Assembly: GCA_016592635.1 (NCBI GenBank)
Contig: AP023240.1
Location: forward strand, 1,488,001 to 1,552,000
From: Methyloprofundus sp.
GTDB taxonomy: Bacteria > Pseudomonadota > Gammaproteobacteria > Methylococcales > Methylomonadaceae
DNA length: 64,000 bases
Direction: 5' to 3'
Shown here: in pieces, positions 62,841 through 64,000 of the stretch
How positions within the stretch are numbered: position 1 is the first letter of the stretch
Layout: each line of letters begins with the position of its first letter
Position numbers and translations under genes: made by a program
The notes under the pieces: generated by a model
Seen by the model: only the letters and a program-made list of their open reading frames with translations
The model's database searches: none
Told to the model about the DNA's origin: nothing

Positions 62841-63227
62841 TTAGCGTTTATTTTGTAATTGATAACGAGCTAGGTCAGCAATTTCTTCATCACTGTCAGT
62901 TATAAAGTGTTCAAGATGATAGCCGCGTTGTACAACAATATAGCGAACAAAGTGATTTTCATCATTAATAAAATGTATCAGTAATCTTGGTTTGCAGTAT
63001 CTGGCTACATTTGCTCTGACTCGCCAGTTAGGGTCAGTTGCAAGTTGCTCGTGCCCATATTTAAGTCTGGCAACTGTTGAGCGCACCAAATGAGATTTGT
63101 CACTAATGAGTCGTTTTAAAGCAAAACCTTGCTCTACCGCTTCTAGGCGCAAATATTCATCGGGCTCAGAGCATATTTTATTTTGGGTATAATGTGTACC
63201 ATGTAAATTAATCGTTTCTTCTGTCAT
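62841..63227 (-). CDS. HEAT/LRV-like repeat protein
   Basis: The 128-residue protein has two to four short helical repeats of the form DxxxxVRxxVAxxxxxxLL: LISDKSHLVRSTVARLKYGH, LATDPNWRVRANVARYCKPR, and FINDENHFVRYIVVQRGYHL, then FITDSDEEIADLARYQL. The repeat resembles leucine-rich variant (LRV) or HEAT repeats, which make curved helical scaffolds. The N-terminal 30 residues, with one Cys (ICSEPDEYLRLEAV), are less regular. No signal peptide is seen. Function is unknown. It is divergent from the HisA-like gene, which lies 140 bases beyond. Confidence 0.78.
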   Translation of the reverse strand: MTEETINLHGTHYTQNKICSEPDEYLRLEAVEQGFALKRLISDKSHLVRSTVARLKYGHEQLATDPNWRVRANVARYCKPRLLIHFINDENHFVRYIVVQRGYHLEHFITDSDEEIADLARYQLQNKR

Positions 63228-63368
63228 GAAGGGGGGATGAGTAAGAAATAACGGCTTAAATTAGCTGATATTTGTTTGTATTAGATTTTGATTATACTAT
63301 CTAATTGAGAAATTATTGTGAATTATTTCTCAATAGTGTGCTTCCAAATTAGCAAACTATTTGTTTGG

Positions 63369-64000
63369 TCATACTTTGGGTGCTATTAGGTTCTCATTTT
63401 TTAGTTTCCTTATATCTTTTGTAGTTAGTTTGCCATTATGTAGAGCTGTAGCAACAAGTGCTTGTTTAATGCCTATTGTCTTTAGTTGCTCTAAATCAGT
63501 ACTACCTCGGATACCGCCAGCTGCAATAATGTTATGTTCAGGGTAACTGGTGAAATAGTGTTTTAATTTAAGAAAATCAGGGCCAGCCTTGGAACCTACT
63601 AAGCTTAGGGTCATTATAATAAGCTCTTTTGGCCATAAATGATTTGCTGTATATAAATCAGTATCTCCCATAGGAGTATCTTGGGCTGAAAAATCTAAGG
63701 ATAAAATGAATTTGTTAGCTTGTTGGTTTATTTTTGTTAAGGTATGCATATCAACTGATTCAGTGCCGATAATGGCTGTGTATTGAGTTGCGCGTACAGG
63801 CAGAAAAAAGCGATTTAATTGACCACAGTCAATGATGAAATTTAGCTGGGGGAAGCATATAAAAGTGCTGTTAATTAAGCTATCATTATTCCCCGCTTCC
63901 ATTAAGGCGTTTAGGTCAGCAATATAAAATTGTGTAAACGGCCAAATGCTTAAATAAGCCTCAATAACATCATTGATATTGCTGGAAGCACATAATGAGG
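63369..64000 (-). CDS. HisA-like (beta/alpha)8 protein, 5' end outside the window
   Basis: The minus-strand frame stays open to the right edge, so the gene is cut. The visible part starts SLCASSNINDVIEAYLSIWP and FTQFYIADLNALMEAGNND, then DCGQLNRFFLPVRATQYTAI, IGTESVD, FILSLDFSAQDTPMG, and the phosphate-binding loop IIAAGGIRGSTDLEQLKTIG and ALVATALHNGKL. This is the HisA/HisF-type barrel of the COG1411-like group found in methanogens and methanotrophs, linked by comparative genomics to methanopterin cofactor genes. It is not canonical HisA: the histidine-pathway residues around the N terminus cannot be checked because it is cut. Only the family is sure; its reaction is unknown. Confidence 0.75.
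   Translation of the reverse strand, partial: SLCASSNINDVIEAYLSIWPFTQFYIADLNALMEAGNNDSLINSTFICFPQLNFIIDCGQLNRFFLPVRATQYTAIIGTESVDMHTLTKINQQANKFILSLDFSAQDTPMGDTDLYTANHLWPKELIIMTLSLVGSKAGPDFLKLKHYFTSYPEHNIIAAGGIRGSTDLEQLKTIGIKQALVATALHNGKLTTKDIRKLKNENLIAPKV

Overview
The window looks like chromosomal DNA of a gammaproteobacterium with moderate to low G+C. The gene order leuC-leuD-leuB-asd-fimV, the lpxD-type acyltransferase, kdsB, bamE, the lolC/E-lolD pair and rpoH fit a Gram-negative gammaproteobacterium. The two-subunit pyruvate carboxylase beside a LysR regulator, a HypX homologue and, at the right edge, a HisA-like protein of the kind found in methanogens and methanotrophs, point towards an aerobic methylotroph or methanotroph of the Methylococcales type. 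The lineage is inference; no methane or methanol oxidation genes lie in the window.

Layout. 1-4.4 kb: 5' end of a LysR gene, a palindromic repeat, pycA-pycB, a second copy of the same palindrome and a broken SulP transporter remnant. 4.6-12.6 kb: nhaD, small envelope genes, a yqiA-like esterase, a hypX gene with a fused hemerythrin domain and its BioD-like ATPase partner, and a GlxA-type regulator. 12.6-16.6 kb: an A/T-rich accessory island with an orphan antitoxin-like gene, a MITE-like palindrome and a complete three-gene ABC-3C conflict system (SMEK-domain effector, small middle component, DUF2326 SMC-like ATPase). 16.6-21.7 kb: a TctE/TctD-like two-component system divergent from a carbonic anhydrase-SulP pair, with tandem 11-bp-spaced repeats at the promoter, then a 5'-truncated DUF2490 gene. 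21.7-29.5 kb: a transporter fused to a solute-binding domain, an alanine/asparagine 11-residue-repeat protein, and a two-gene set of large secreted proteins.

29.8-39.1 kb: housekeeping and signalling genes (bamE, fur, lolC/E-lolD, DUF2062, comEC, then a CheY-CheC-GGDEF/EAL cassette). 39.15-40.55 kb: an intact ISKra4-type insertion sequence with an 8-bp target duplication. 40.6-47.8 kb: a SUF iron-sulfur operon (sufR-B-C-D-S-U) behind an IscR-like operator, then rsmJ and a Rieske ferredoxin. 48.4-64 kb: prfB with its programmed frameshift, lysS, a CBS protein, adk, lpxD, leuCDB, asd, fimV, rpoH with a perfect CIRCE operator, trm112-like, kdsB, a HEAT/LRV-like protein and the partial HisA-like gene.

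The items most worth a second look are the ABC-3C island, the HypX-hemerythrin fusion, the HrcA/CIRCE site on rpoH, the putative response-regulator control of the carbonic anhydrase-SulP operon, and the hendecad-repeat protein. No tRNA, rRNA or CRISPR array was seen.
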